From Phoronis ovalis (taxonomy: Eukaryota > Phoronida > Phoronidae): 24,074 nucleotides of DNA. The position numbers and the translations under genes are program-made. Shown here piece after piece: positions 10,584 through 19,304 of this stretch (positions within the stretch are counted from its first letter, which is position 1; each line of letters begins with the position of its first letter). Location of the stretch: positions 1 to 24,074 of the forward strand of contig JAOXYB010070167.1 in NCBI GenBank assembly GCA_028565635.1. The letters are read 5' to 3'. A model generated the notes under the pieces. That model saw only the letters and a program-made list of their open reading frames with translations. It was not told the DNA's origin and did no database searches.

Positions 10584-11140
10584 TCATATTAACATTTGCA
10601 GAGGAACATTGAATGCGCCCCGAATATGCTCCGCGAAACCACAGGGACGAGTTACGTTCTTGTTCCGATTATTTCAACACATTGAATCTGTCAACACTAT
10701 GACGTTGCATCAGATACTGAAAAATGTGCATGTTCAATTTAATGTTCCTCCAATCACGATCTGGTTAATTAATAAGTAAAATATTTACAAGTGTTATATA
10801 TCAAAACAACGGGTTATAAATTGTCTTTGCGATAATATATATATTAAAAATCTAAAAGACATATTCAAAAAGTTTCGATATGTTAATGACGCAAAATAGC
10901 GAAAAAATGGCGTGTAATGCGTAACACCCGAGATCAATATACATGGAAATAAGTAATATATTAGGACCATGTCACCGTATTTGCACAAAAAAACAACAGT
11001 TTTTCGTTCAATAGTGCACAGAACTCGAAGCCAATAAGGGTAAGTGCATAGCGTCTGCGCGTTTCACGAACAAAATCGCGTATTTTAGCGCTAGTGCCAA
11101 AGTGAAATGCTTCCAGAAAATACACTGTCTCACTTCGAAA

Positions 11141-11170
11141 ATGGAAGAAGAAGCACGTAAAGAGACTCTG
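11141..11170 (+). CDS. Probable first coding exon of an unidentified gene
   Basis: ATG in CGAAAATGGAAG opens ten codons, MEEEARKETL, that run straight into the strong donor CTG/GTAAGT. The 100 bases above it are richer in CpG than their surroundings (GTCTGCGCGTTTCACG, AATCGCG, TTAGCGC), as at an invertebrate housekeeping promoter. A candidate next exon begins at 11746 after GGTTGTTTTTTTAG in the same phase and adds PKETTEQAVLF before TAA at 11779, so the spliced frame would be only 21 codons. Alternatively, exon 2 could end at a GCG/GTATTA donor and the gene continue. I cannot trace it further or name it. Confidence 0.4.
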
Positions 11171-11745
11171 GTAAGTTGCGTTTTTTTTTGTTATTATTTA
11201 CTGCCTATAACATATTTTTAGATGTCGGTTAGTTTGTAGTTGTGCGGTTACTGTAAGCGAAAATATTAAGAATGAAAGCACCACTGAATAAATGTTAAAC
11301 ATTCATTTTGTGTAATTTTTTACCCGACCGCTTTTGAAATATGTGTTCAGTTATAAATATTAAGCGTAATACTTAACTATTCTTCACAAAAAGAACAATT
11401 TTATTGACATACAGTATCTTAAGAGCAAAATTATTTCGATACAGGCCTATAATGATAAAATATTATGTTTCAAAGTCGCACTGAACAAATGTTAAAAAAT
11501 CACGTTTGGCGATCTCGATTACACGTAACTTGCATGCGCAGGTGCTTCGTTTTGTTTGTTCACTATGCGTTTTAAAATTTTACTGACAGCGACCACATGT
11601 ATAAGCTAGGCGGTACAATATTAAGGCTTTAATAGCAAGCTATATAATTATCAGTGGAATTCAATATTTATAGATGTACCAGAAATACGCATAAATTAAG
11701 CTTGTTTGCAAGTGGTAAACTACGTTCTTTTGGTTGTTTTTTTAG

Positions 11746-11781
11746 CCGAAAGAGACAACGGAACAGGCGGTATTATTCTAA
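11746..11781 (+). CDS. Candidate second exon of the 11.1 kb transcript
   Basis: A good acceptor (TTTTGGTTGTTTTTTTAG) precedes CCGAAAGAGACAACGGAACAG. Joined in phase 0 to the exon at 11141 it encodes PKETTEQAVLF and then TAA. In another frame the same DNA reads as a long Lys/Arg-rich stretch (RKRQRNRRYYSKNKEKVKQ) up to 11983, but no ATG-initiated exon feeds that frame. Confidence 0.3.
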   Translation, partial: PKETTEQAVLF

Positions 11782-11860
11782 AAATAAGGAAAAAGTTAAG
11801 CAAGACAGCGAAAGAAATACAAATCAAAAAAAAGAAATGAATCCAAGGAACTTTGTCAAA

Positions 11861-11986
11861 GAAAATTATATTTTGCAAATAAAATGCACAAAGCGAAAAC
11901 TTGTGGAGGCAGAGAGTGAAAAAAGAAAATTATATTTTGGAAAGAAAATGCGTGAGACAAGAAAACGAAAAAACAGAGAGTAAAAA
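11861..11986 (+). repeat. 64-nt imperfect tandem duplication
   Basis: Two adjacent A-rich copies, 11861-11924 and 11925-11986, both begin GAAAATTATATTTTG and both end with CAGAGAGT plus an A-run. The period of 64 is not a multiple of three, so the open frame that crosses it does not carry a protein repeat. That argues against this frame being coding. Confidence 0.6.
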
Positions 11987-13349
11987 GGCAAAACACATAC
12001 AAAATAATAAACGAGTGAAAGCTTGTAGCCAAAAGAAAAAATAAATATCAATTTGAGTGTATAGATGTCATGAAAATGTAAACAATTTTATGAAAAACAT
12101 GACAATAATATATTTAAAGAATAAAAAAGAAATTATTTGAGCATTCAATTGCTTTATGTTCTTTATTATTATGTCAGCATCATGTACACATGTACACATG
12201 ACCTAACATAAAAAAATCACTGATTATGTTTTCTAGTTTTGTTAAGAATTTGAAAGCCACATCTGGTTTAAAACGAAAGTATGTAGTAATCTATGTGCAA
12301 CCCTATCAAGTTTAAGTTAGCGCAATACATGTTACGCAGTGGTGCGCGAGTGTCTGACGCAACGTCTATATTTAATTAAAGGCACAAGTCAAATGTTTAC
12401 CTATATAGATTCATTCCGTCTGCTTCAGGCTCTTTTTTTTATAAATTGAATATAATAAAATACTAATTAGTTATGTAATAATAATTGCTTCAGTTGTTAG
12501 TAAGTTAGGTTAAATTTTATGCGATAAAACGCTTTGTAAAAAGACTTTGTAAAAAAGCAATATTAAATTGTTGTCTTAATTCTTAAAAGATAAACTTGTA
12601 CAATTTATTTACTAGGCTATACTATGTGCCCGCATGATCAACACATTGTCAGATAACGGCTTTGTCTTACTTTGACTCCAACTCTAGACTTTCTTACGTC
12701 AGTTTAGACATAATTAGTTGGGCATCCATGCATTAACCCTTATCTGGACGACACGTACGTGCAGTTAATGTACATATACATATTGTAATGGATTAGTTTT
12801 TTTACTGTAATTTTTGTATGTTTCACGGCCATTTAAAAATGAAAAAGTATGTCTTTTTTGTAATATATCATTCTGTCTTAATTAAAACGTCATGCAGTCA
12901 ACACACACTTCTACTTTATTGATGCTTTAAAATGCTGTACCTATTATATCAAATAAGCGGATCTAGAAGTTCCAAATATGGAAACGTATACCGTGCATAC
13001 ATACCTCAATAAATTACCGATACATGCACCTTAAATTTCTATTTTTGTACCCAGTTTACTACATTAGCACCCTATCTAAAAATAATTATCATTTAAGGCA
13101 TGAAGTGACGGGGATAATATGGTGTTAGCAGTCCTGTATGAAAATGCATACATGCTTCCAAAAAAGAAAAATCCCTAATTTTTTAATTCAGCCAGTGTAA
13201 CATTTCTCTTGTACTTCTATCTTTTCATGAAGTTACTAATGTTATCGTAAAACAAGTGTTATACACAGTAAGATTTTAATGTATATGTTTCTAATCTCCA
13301 CGGTAAGGTTAGGAGTGAAATTATTTAGTTTTTCTCTTTTAATTATTCC
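11987..13349. other. Intergenic, no gene seen
   Basis: This is AT-rich sequence between the 11.1 kb transcription unit and the sulfotransferase stop codon. It includes a short CATGTACA tandem near 12182 and the palindrome CACGTACGTG near 12752. The minus-strand AATAAA at 12920-12915 is a candidate poly(A) signal for the sulfotransferase, 430 nt past its stop. Confidence 0.45.
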
Positions 13350-14257
13350 TTATTGATTAGTATTTTGCGCAAACGGACTGTCACGATATCCAAATAGTTC
13401 TATATCGAGCGAAAATATTTCAAATATATCATCAATAATTGTCCTTGGCAAATTTTTATAAAATTTCACAATTTTATTCATCGTGTGTCCCTCGTGTTTC
13501 CTCAGTTTCTGCGGTAACTCTAGAGTTGAATTAATACTTTTAAGAATGTACCTAGAATCATCTACAAGTGTCTCTAAACGACCAATAACATCGTATTTGA
13601 TTACACAAGGGAGGCAAAGCTTTTCCACTGGTATCCAATGCGCGTTAAATGCGAATTTTAGTGGGCGTTTGTCACGCATCATAGCTTCTGGTTCTTCTGC
13701 TAAAAATCTTAAAAAACCGTAAAAATCTGCGATTTCATGTTTATCCGTAACAGAATATTTTTCTTTTAAAACTTTAGCTGATTTCCATAAATTGACAGCT
13801 TTGCTATTTTCACTATTATTGGCAAATGTATCCACAAAAATTGATACAAGCCTTTCCCACGGATCTCGTACAAACATAAATTTATAATAATTCTTTAAAC
13901 GATATTCGGCTTCTTTTAATGAATATTTTCTAAGAGTAGGAAATTCCTTGTGAGGGTCGAAGTTAGAATTCATAACTTCGTCCATAGTATACTTTCCGGC
14001 AAGTGCAAACATCAACCGCATCCAGTTTGTGCAGGCGACCTTGGGAACTTTGCAATATATAATCTTATTTCTATCGTCAACTAATAGCTTAGAATAGTCC
14101 CATGGCATTAATTCTGTCACATCTGTTTGTTCTTCTTTATATTTAGTGCACTGATCCTTAAGTTTTTGTCTTCTAGTCGCCATTTTGTTCGCCATTATAG
14201 TCATAAACTCATCTTGATTTAATCCTGTCCCTGTTTCAAGCATTTCTTCTTGATTGG
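13350..14257 (-). CDS. Sulfotransferase exon 2: catalytic domain
   Basis: The acceptor TTTTTGTTTTCGATGCAG opens the exon five codons above an internal ATG, reading ANQEEMLETGTG in frame with exon 1. The remaining 297 codons hold the whole catalytic domain without a further intron and end in TAA. Confidence 0.95.
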
Positions 14258-14857
14258 CTGCATCGAAAACAAAAACAAAAAGTAGTTTCAGAAAGTTTCT
14301 TATAGATTAGATTAAATACCATAATGATCATGATAACAGAATAAGGTTTACAGGTAAACAATATTGATGTATTGTAGTTGTACAATTGTAGTCTCGAGCT
14401 CAGTGTGTCACCTGTTTTTGATGAAGTACTGTGGCAGTGTATGTTGTGTTTAGATATTTTTACTCTGTATATTTCTCTCATATTTTTTAGTATAGACATC
14501 ATTTATTTTATTTATGTATCATGAATATTTGTCTGAAATAAACATATATTATTATTATTATTACTATAATATGTATGAAACGTAATAAAATATGAACATT
14601 ACATTCCATCTTAGTGCTGCAAATTGCCAACATGATATTTCTTTTATCTAACCGTTCATAACGCATAGCTCAGAAACAACTTATACAAAAAATGTTTTTG
14701 TTTTACCTGACATTGCAGAAAATGGGGAATTGGCATATGTATTCAGAATATGAATGTCCTTCTTTTCTCCAGTTTCCACTGTAATTATGTAGAGAACAAT
14801 CCCAGCTGTGACCATAAACAGCACGAATGTCCTGACAGTATAACAAAATCTACTCAT
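13350..14857 (-). CDS. Carbohydrate sulfotransferase, CHST8-14/HNK-1ST type
   Basis: This is a complete two-exon minus-strand gene: 14857-14707 joined to 14257-13350, 352 aa. The enzyme transfers sulfate from PAPS to a sugar hydroxyl or amine on glycans in the Golgi lumen. It has type II membrane topology: a short N-tail, a hydrophobic anchor at about residues 10-26 (FVLFMVTAGIVLYIITV), a stem, then the Sulfotransfer_2 domain. The 5'-phosphosulfate loop CKVPKVACTNW is at about 119-129. The 3'-phosphate motif FVRDPWERLVS is at about 179-189, with its Arg and Ser in place. The KLCLPCVIKYDVIGRLETL block and the LDIELFGY end are typical of the family. N-glycosylation sequons occur near 197 and 293. 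Length and motifs fit an active enzyme. The acceptor sugar cannot be told from sequence. Confidence 0.95.
14258..14706. other. Sulfotransferase intron
   Basis: This 449-nt AT-rich intron lies between GTAAAA and GATGCAG. An open frame of 88 codons across its right side has no coding character. A short ATT-triplet run lies near 14549. Confidence 0.8.
14707..14857 (-). CDS. Sulfotransferase exon 1: membrane anchor
   Basis: ATG at 14857 is the only ATG in the frame before the anchor; the frame continues upstream only through a TTG. The exon encodes MSRFCYTVRT followed by the hydrophobic anchor and a short stem ending SPFSAMS. The donor ATGTCAG/GTAAAA leaves phase 1, and its G joins CC of exon 2 to make Ala. 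Confidence 0.9.
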
Positions 14858-16775
14858 TTCAAGTGCTGCAGTAGAATCAGACAGAAACAATATCCACGAG
14901 AAGTGTTATTTTTTAACATTTGCATAACATAATATTTCTTTCTATATCCTTTAGTCGGCTACTAACCCTCTGTAACGCTTTTTGTAAAATTATATTATTT
15001 CCTGATATGTAACTGGAAACTCTAAAATATTTTAACCTACTACGCACTTTACCTGTCTAATACATCAGCCGATAACACCTGAACATACGAGTCCTCGTGC
15101 ATAAAAATGCACTGTTAGTCAGTTAAATTAACGCTAGGCACCTACTTTGAAAAAACACATAGTCTGCTTCGTTTAGAAATTCCATAAACTACAAGTCATT
15201 AAAACAAAAAGAGGACATTTATGCATATTTAATTGAACTGTCATTAGACATAACGTAAAAGATATACTGGCGTGTACGTAAAACGCAGTGATTTAAAAGC
15301 AATTAAAATAACATAGTATGTAACGTACTCACCCGTATAATACAATATAACCTGGGATGATTAGAAATAATCTTTGTTACAACCATACGTACGGTTGTCT
15401 TCCTAATTAGATCTGAATGTGGAAATTATAATGCTATAATTATTGATCGTTGTTCATGTCAGTAAATAAAAAAGCAATTTGTAAAAATGAGTTTTTCCTC
15501 TAACTTTTCCTTTTCCTCCGTTATTTACGACAGGGTATATTTTTCATGATTTTTCATTTACGACAGGGTATATTTTTGCTGATCTTTACTAACTTAAGCA
15601 AGACCTATCCCGAAATGTCTACCCATGCTGTTTTCCAGGTTTTGCAACTAGGGGGATTCTAGTTGTCCAGACACAAATAATGAAGTTTAACTGTATGGTT
15701 CATGAGTGACCAAATGCATGATATAACAAGTGTTAAATACACACGTTTAGTTGGGTTACAAACATAACAATAATACAAACTGCAAATCCAGACATGAACC
15801 TTAGTATTTTATTACAGTTTACGTCCACAAGCACTCCCTAATATATGTTTTAGGTGCAAATGTGAGCTACAACCAGCAACATGCCAGGTCAGATCTAGTC
15901 TGTTTAGACCCTTATTGTATTTTTTTTTGTTAAAAACGTGTTATTTTCAATTTTCTTAAATCCACACCGTAGTTATACACTACCAAATTGAGTTTATATA
16001 TAAGTTTAGATCCCTATATGTATTTCTATCCCTATATGCATGCAACAAGGGTATATATCTGATAATTATAAGGACTATTAATTTTAAAACAAATTTTTGA
16101 CTTTTACAGCTTATAGTTTTAAAACAATTTATTTAGTAAATTTATAAGACATATAGTCTTATGTTAGAGACTAGGTCAGATCAAATACATTCAAATCTCT
16201 GTTCAGGTATAAAAATCCAGTTTCTTTTAAGGGCAAATTCTACTTGACAAACTACTAATATATTATTAATATTCATAACAGCTGAATACAAATTCAATGT
16301 CGCACCTTTGTCATCACCTGTGTATTTTTTTTTGTCCAAAATACTACATATGACAAACTATAATGCATTTAGTAGATTGCTTTACTACTTCATGGGATTT
16401 AACAGAGATAATTGTTCTGGCGACAACTCCTTGTTTTACAGAGCAACTTCCAGTAATTTGGAGAACTTTATAAATCAATTTTTGAGTGTTCTATTATTAA
16501 TGCTGTATTTTCCTAAATTGGAACTGAATACACAGACAAAAAAATTGGATTACGAAATAATAGTCTCAATTTACACACATTGATTAGCAGAAAACTAAAT
16601 TTCAGTTGTCATATAAATATTTAATTACTGCAGACAAAATATTATCCTTTTTAATTATCTTTTCTAATGTTTGCAAATTGTTTTCCCAACAACTTTCCTG
16701 GAGTAGAACATGTACTTCTTATGGATAGATCTTTCTTGGAGATTTCTTACCATAGGCAGTAAGTACATGTAATCT
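14858..16775. other. Intergenic between ZNHIT3 and sulfotransferase
   Basis: It should contain the sulfotransferase promoter and the ZNHIT3 3' UTR, both transcribed leftward. I see no clear TATA or GC-rich block. The 91-codon plus-strand frame at 16308-16583 looks like chance. The only structured item is the pair of 21-nt repeats near 15.55 kb. Confidence 0.5.
15524..15577 (+). repeat. Two copies of a 21-nt motif, period 33
   Basis: TTTACGACAGGGTATATTTTT occurs at 15524-15544 and again, unchanged, at 15557-15577, with related spacer sequence. Its reverse complement, with one or two changes, recurs several times at 20.09-20.38 kb. This looks like a fragment of a dispersed minisatellite-bearing element. 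Confidence 0.7.
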
Positions 16776-17041
16776 TTAATTTGTGTCTTCCTCCACTGTA
16801 TATAAACATTTCTCAACAAACTCGAGGAAAATAGGTTCCTGCATTGCCATATCTAAATCCCCAGATGGGTCGTCAGTAGTATTTAAATGTGTCAGCATCT
16901 GGCGTAAGTGTGGATTAGCCAGTAAGTGTAATAAATCTACATTCTCTGATAGTTTTGTTAATTTTTCTTCACTGACTTTGTCTTCAGATTCCACAACCAA
17001 ATCCTTATCACCGTTATCAGATGAAGGCATCTCTCCTTCCT
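16776..17041 (-). CDS. ZNHIT3: ZNHIT3 exon 3
   Basis: The acceptor AACATTTTTAG precedes 266 nt ending in TAA. The exon encodes an acidic linker and then the conserved NPHLRQML and MQEPIFLEF helices that define ZNHIT3 among HIT zinc-finger proteins. Confidence 0.95.
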
Positions 17042-18640
17042 CTAAAAATGTTATAATGAAATAATGTATAATCATTTTCAGATGAAGAAAACAAAATATC
17101 ATATGAAGTTAACCAGTGGAAGGAAATTTCTATTAAAAAAATGCTATTAGAAACCAATACAGACACCAGTAGTTCCTTTGTGTACATGAAGGAAACATGT
17201 GCCATCTATTGGTAGCAATAAAAGGTATTCTTTGTCATTGTATAAGTTTGTGGTCACTTAGTTTAAATAAAGTGTTGAGACTAAAGTCTCAAAACTTTTG
17301 AAATCAAGCTAATTAATATGACCGTGGTAGACTATTTAACTTTCACATAACCATTTAACATATAACTCTGATATGTAAATGGTTTCAGTCTCACTAGTCC
17401 TGAATATGAATATGTGACCATATCTGACCGTGCCTCTGGGAATGATGCCGAGTTATGGTGTTCTATACTTATTTAAAAAAATCAACTGGAACAATTTTAT
17501 TTCCATAAGCAAAAGGGAGAAGATAAAGAAAACAGTTAACAAAAATTACTGATACATCTTTTGTATGTCAGCCAAAATTTTGCCACAAATTTAGTAGTCT
17601 CGTTTAATTATGTCAGCATGGACCAGGAGCATATTTTCTCAGCGCTAGTAACCAATGGTTTGATGAAATTTCAGGACAACTTCACAAGAATCAATATCCT
17701 AGATCAATACCTAATACTTCTTTTGGGCCATTATTGCAGCCTTCATTTATAGTAAGGCCAGACTTTTCTTCCACTGGAATATTCAAACATATTTTTTTGT
17801 GAGTCTTGAAGCAACCAACTGAGCAACTGAAAAAGAGAAAATCTTCACAAATTATCGCTGATGATGCCACAAAACACATTACTGCGGTTGTCAAGTTAAT
17901 TAATTGATAATCTAACTTACTTGTGAGCTGTGCAAACAGTCATGGAACCTTACATAGCCTACATACGTAAGGTTCCATGACTGTTCGCACAGCTCACAAG
18001 TAAGTCAGATTATCAAGAACTAGTGCAGAACCCCAGGGGGAGCAGTCAATATAAAAATGGGTACGCATGTTCCAACAAAATGTCGCGTGAAAGGGTATGT
18101 TTTTCGAACCGCCGGTGCGTACCGCGCTTAGGGTCTGTTTTTTTAGCTAAAATCACGAAAAGGGGTGTTTTTTTGGAGGTGTGACACTTCGTTAGGTTTT
18201 TTTTCCCAAAAAAAGGCAAAAGTCACCTCCTTAATAGAAGTGTATTTTTTCAAAAAAACTCACTTCCTTAGAGGTGTATTTTTTACAGAACTTCACTTCG
18301 TTAGGGCCTTTTTTGAAAAGCCATGTTGGAACATGGGTACCCACTTTCACACTGACTGCCCCCCGGCCCCGGGTGCAGAACGTCATAAACCAGGACATAG
18401 TCATACTCATACTCATACTCATTAGGCCTCGGGTCTAGATGCAGTTCAAAATGTAACGTTTATTTCCACACTTTCTAAGAATTCTTTGCCCAGTGGTATG
18501 CCATAACTGTATAAACCGGTATAAAAACATACAAGAATATCCTGGAGTGGTATAACTTACTATCGTATTGCACATTTTGGACACCTGTACTTCTGTTTTG
18601 CTTCTTTACACACTTCACAAGTGTTTTGACTGAGACCCAT
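16776..18640 (-). CDS. ZNHIT3: Zinc finger HIT domain-containing protein 3 homologue
   Basis: This is a complete three-exon minus-strand gene: 18640-18561, 17826-17711 and 17041-16776, 153 aa against about 155 in human. The zf-HIT domain spans residues 8-40 with ligands C8, C11, C20, C23, C28, C32, H36 and C40, the expected spacing for two interleaved zinc sites. A low-complexity acidic linker follows. The C-terminal helical block holds LLANPHLRQML (about 105-115) and AMQEPIFLEFVEKCL (about 131-145), the characteristic ZNHIT3 end. In other animals ZNHIT3 pairs with NUFIP1 in box C/D snoRNP assembly and was first described as a thyroid-receptor-interacting protein, so a nuclear role is expected. 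Splice phases 2 and 1 match exactly. The start is the first ATG after an ETS site. Intron 1 carries two inverted-repeat structures. Confidence 0.95.
17711..17826 (-). CDS. ZNHIT3: ZNHIT3 exon 2
   Basis: The exon is 116 nt, with acceptor TTTTCTCTTTTTCAG. It completes Tyr27 and gives CSVGCFKTHKKIC, the second half of the zinc finger, followed by an acidic linker. I place the donor at GTATTAG/GTATTG because only that choice keeps frame with exon 3. A GAA/GTATTA six bases earlier would break it. Confidence 0.9.
17906..18014. repeat. Near-perfect inverted repeat (48-bp arms, 13-nt loop)
   Basis: The arms 17906-17953 and 17967-18014 pair at 46 of 48 positions, and both mismatches are A/G differences. 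The loop is ATAGCCTACATAC. It lies in ZNHIT3 intron 1, 80 nt above the exon 2 acceptor, so the pre-mRNA would fold into a long hairpin. It could be a foldback transposon remnant or a small-RNA precursor. There is no target-site duplication I can see. Confidence 0.9.
18023..18381. mobile_element. Small non-autonomous TIR element (MITE-like) with 9-bp duplication
   Basis: Inverted arms at 18036-18077 and 18324-18364 share GGGTAC-CATGTTCCAACA and a GCAGTCA block, about 35 of 41 positions. GTGCAGAAC occurs directly on both outer sides (18023-18031 and 18373-18381), as a target-site duplication would. The interior has no open frame of note. It is built of about five loosely repeated units with CACTTCNTTAG, a T-run and an A-run. 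An 8-9 bp duplication would fit hAT-like or Mutator-like families, but the family is not determined. It sits in ZNHIT3 intron 1. Confidence 0.7.
18400..18422 (+). repeat. ACTCAT hexamer microsatellite
   Basis: About four tandem ACTCAT/GTCAT units lie just right of the TIR element. The open frames crossing it (His-Thr repeats, or Met-Ser repeats on the other strand) are products of the repeat, not genes. Confidence 0.8.
18561..18640 (-). CDS. ZNHIT3: ZNHIT3 exon 1
   Basis: The exon is 80 nt: ATG then GLSQNTCEVCKEAKQKYR, CPKCAIR and two bases of a Tyr codon. The donor is CGATA/GTAAGT (phase 2). It carries the first four zinc ligands. The exon is too short to stand out as an open frame on its own. 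Confidence 0.93.
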
Positions 18641-19091
18641 GCTTACCGGAAGTGACCTTAGTACTCTTTCTAGTGTTTCACATGTCTACGCATAAATGGG
18701 TCAAGAAACAAAATAAATCTTCATTTAGACAGCATTTCGTAATTAATAATGAGTATTTAAGAGCATTTCTGAAAATTTAGAATACTTCTTTTTTGATTTT
18801 TTAGGGATTACTATATTTTTTTTACCATATTTCTAGCATTTTAACTCTGCCACTACGGCGAAGGAATATGACCCTGTTAAAAATATAATAAATAAATGCA
18901 CAATTTTCGATATACAATTTCGAACACAACATAAATTAAAAATAAAACTGAAACAATGCGATTTATTAAATACAGCTGTTAACAGGACATTTCCTCCTGT
19001 CGTAGACATTAAAGCAATGCGCCGTAATTGGGAATAGTTATACGCAGAAATTATTGAAAATATTGATTAGCTTTCTACAGGTGATATTGAG
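18641..19091. promoter_or_regulatory. Head-to-head promoter interval ZNHIT3 / Nudix-EF gene
   Basis: The two ATGs face away from each other across 451 bp, so the genes probably share a promoter region. The ZNHIT3 side holds an ETS site 6 bp above its ATG. On the other side, CTTTCTACAG/GTGATATTGAG just before ATG 19092 looks like a splice acceptor, so that gene may have a non-coding first exon in this interval. No TATA box is evident. Confidence 0.5.
18646..18654 (+). promoter_or_regulatory. ETS-family site CCGGAAGTG
   Basis: An exact high-affinity ETS (GABPA/ELK-type) site lies 6 bp above the ZNHIT3 start codon. Such sites are common at transcription starts of housekeeping genes. This suggests a very short 5' UTR, or initiation close to the ATG. 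Confidence 0.45.
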
Positions 19092-19304
19092 ATGGCTTCA
19101 AAACATCCCGAGGTGAAAGCGAATGGGGTGCAAAATGAAAACAGTGATGCGTCGTACACTGGGTCAGTTAGTGTCCTGATCCCACGGGAAACAGACAATA
19201 GATATTTTCTGGTGAACATTGACGACAGAGGTTGGTGGTTGCCCTCGGGATATGTGGAAACGAACGAAAGTAGCAAAACTGCTGCCAGGCGCGTTGCCAG
19301 CGAG
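19092..19304 (+). CDS. Nudix-EF gene exon 1
   Basis: ATG in TTGAGATGGC has G at -3 and +4. The exon has 71 codons, phase 0, and donor GCGAG/GTATTA. It encodes a short polar head and the first Nudix strands through most of the Nudix box. If unspliced, the frame would stop 15 codons on, at 19352. Confidence 0.85.

Noticed and set aside
10794-10988. 64-codon minus-strand frame rich in Phe, Tyr and Ile
   Set aside because: Typical translation of AT-rich DNA with no supporting signals.
11654-11983. Basic 109-codon plus-strand frame as a transposon or nuclear protein
   Set aside because: No initiating exon feeds this frame, and it crosses a tandem DNA duplication whose period breaks the frame.
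12182-12201. CATGTACACATGTACACATG as a palindromic operator
   Set aside because: It is a 2.5-copy tandem of an 8-mer, not a true palindrome, and too short to be meaningful.
13483-13722. Plus-strand open frame inside the sulfotransferase
   Set aside because: Antisense shadow of the catalytic exon.
16783-17064. 93-codon plus-strand Ser-rich frame
   Set aside because: Antisense shadow of ZNHIT3 exon 3, whose sense strand has clear homology and splice sites.
18165-18425. Plus-strand frame ending in His-Thr repeats
   Set aside because: Runs through the TIR element and the ACTCAT microsatellite; composition comes from the repeats.
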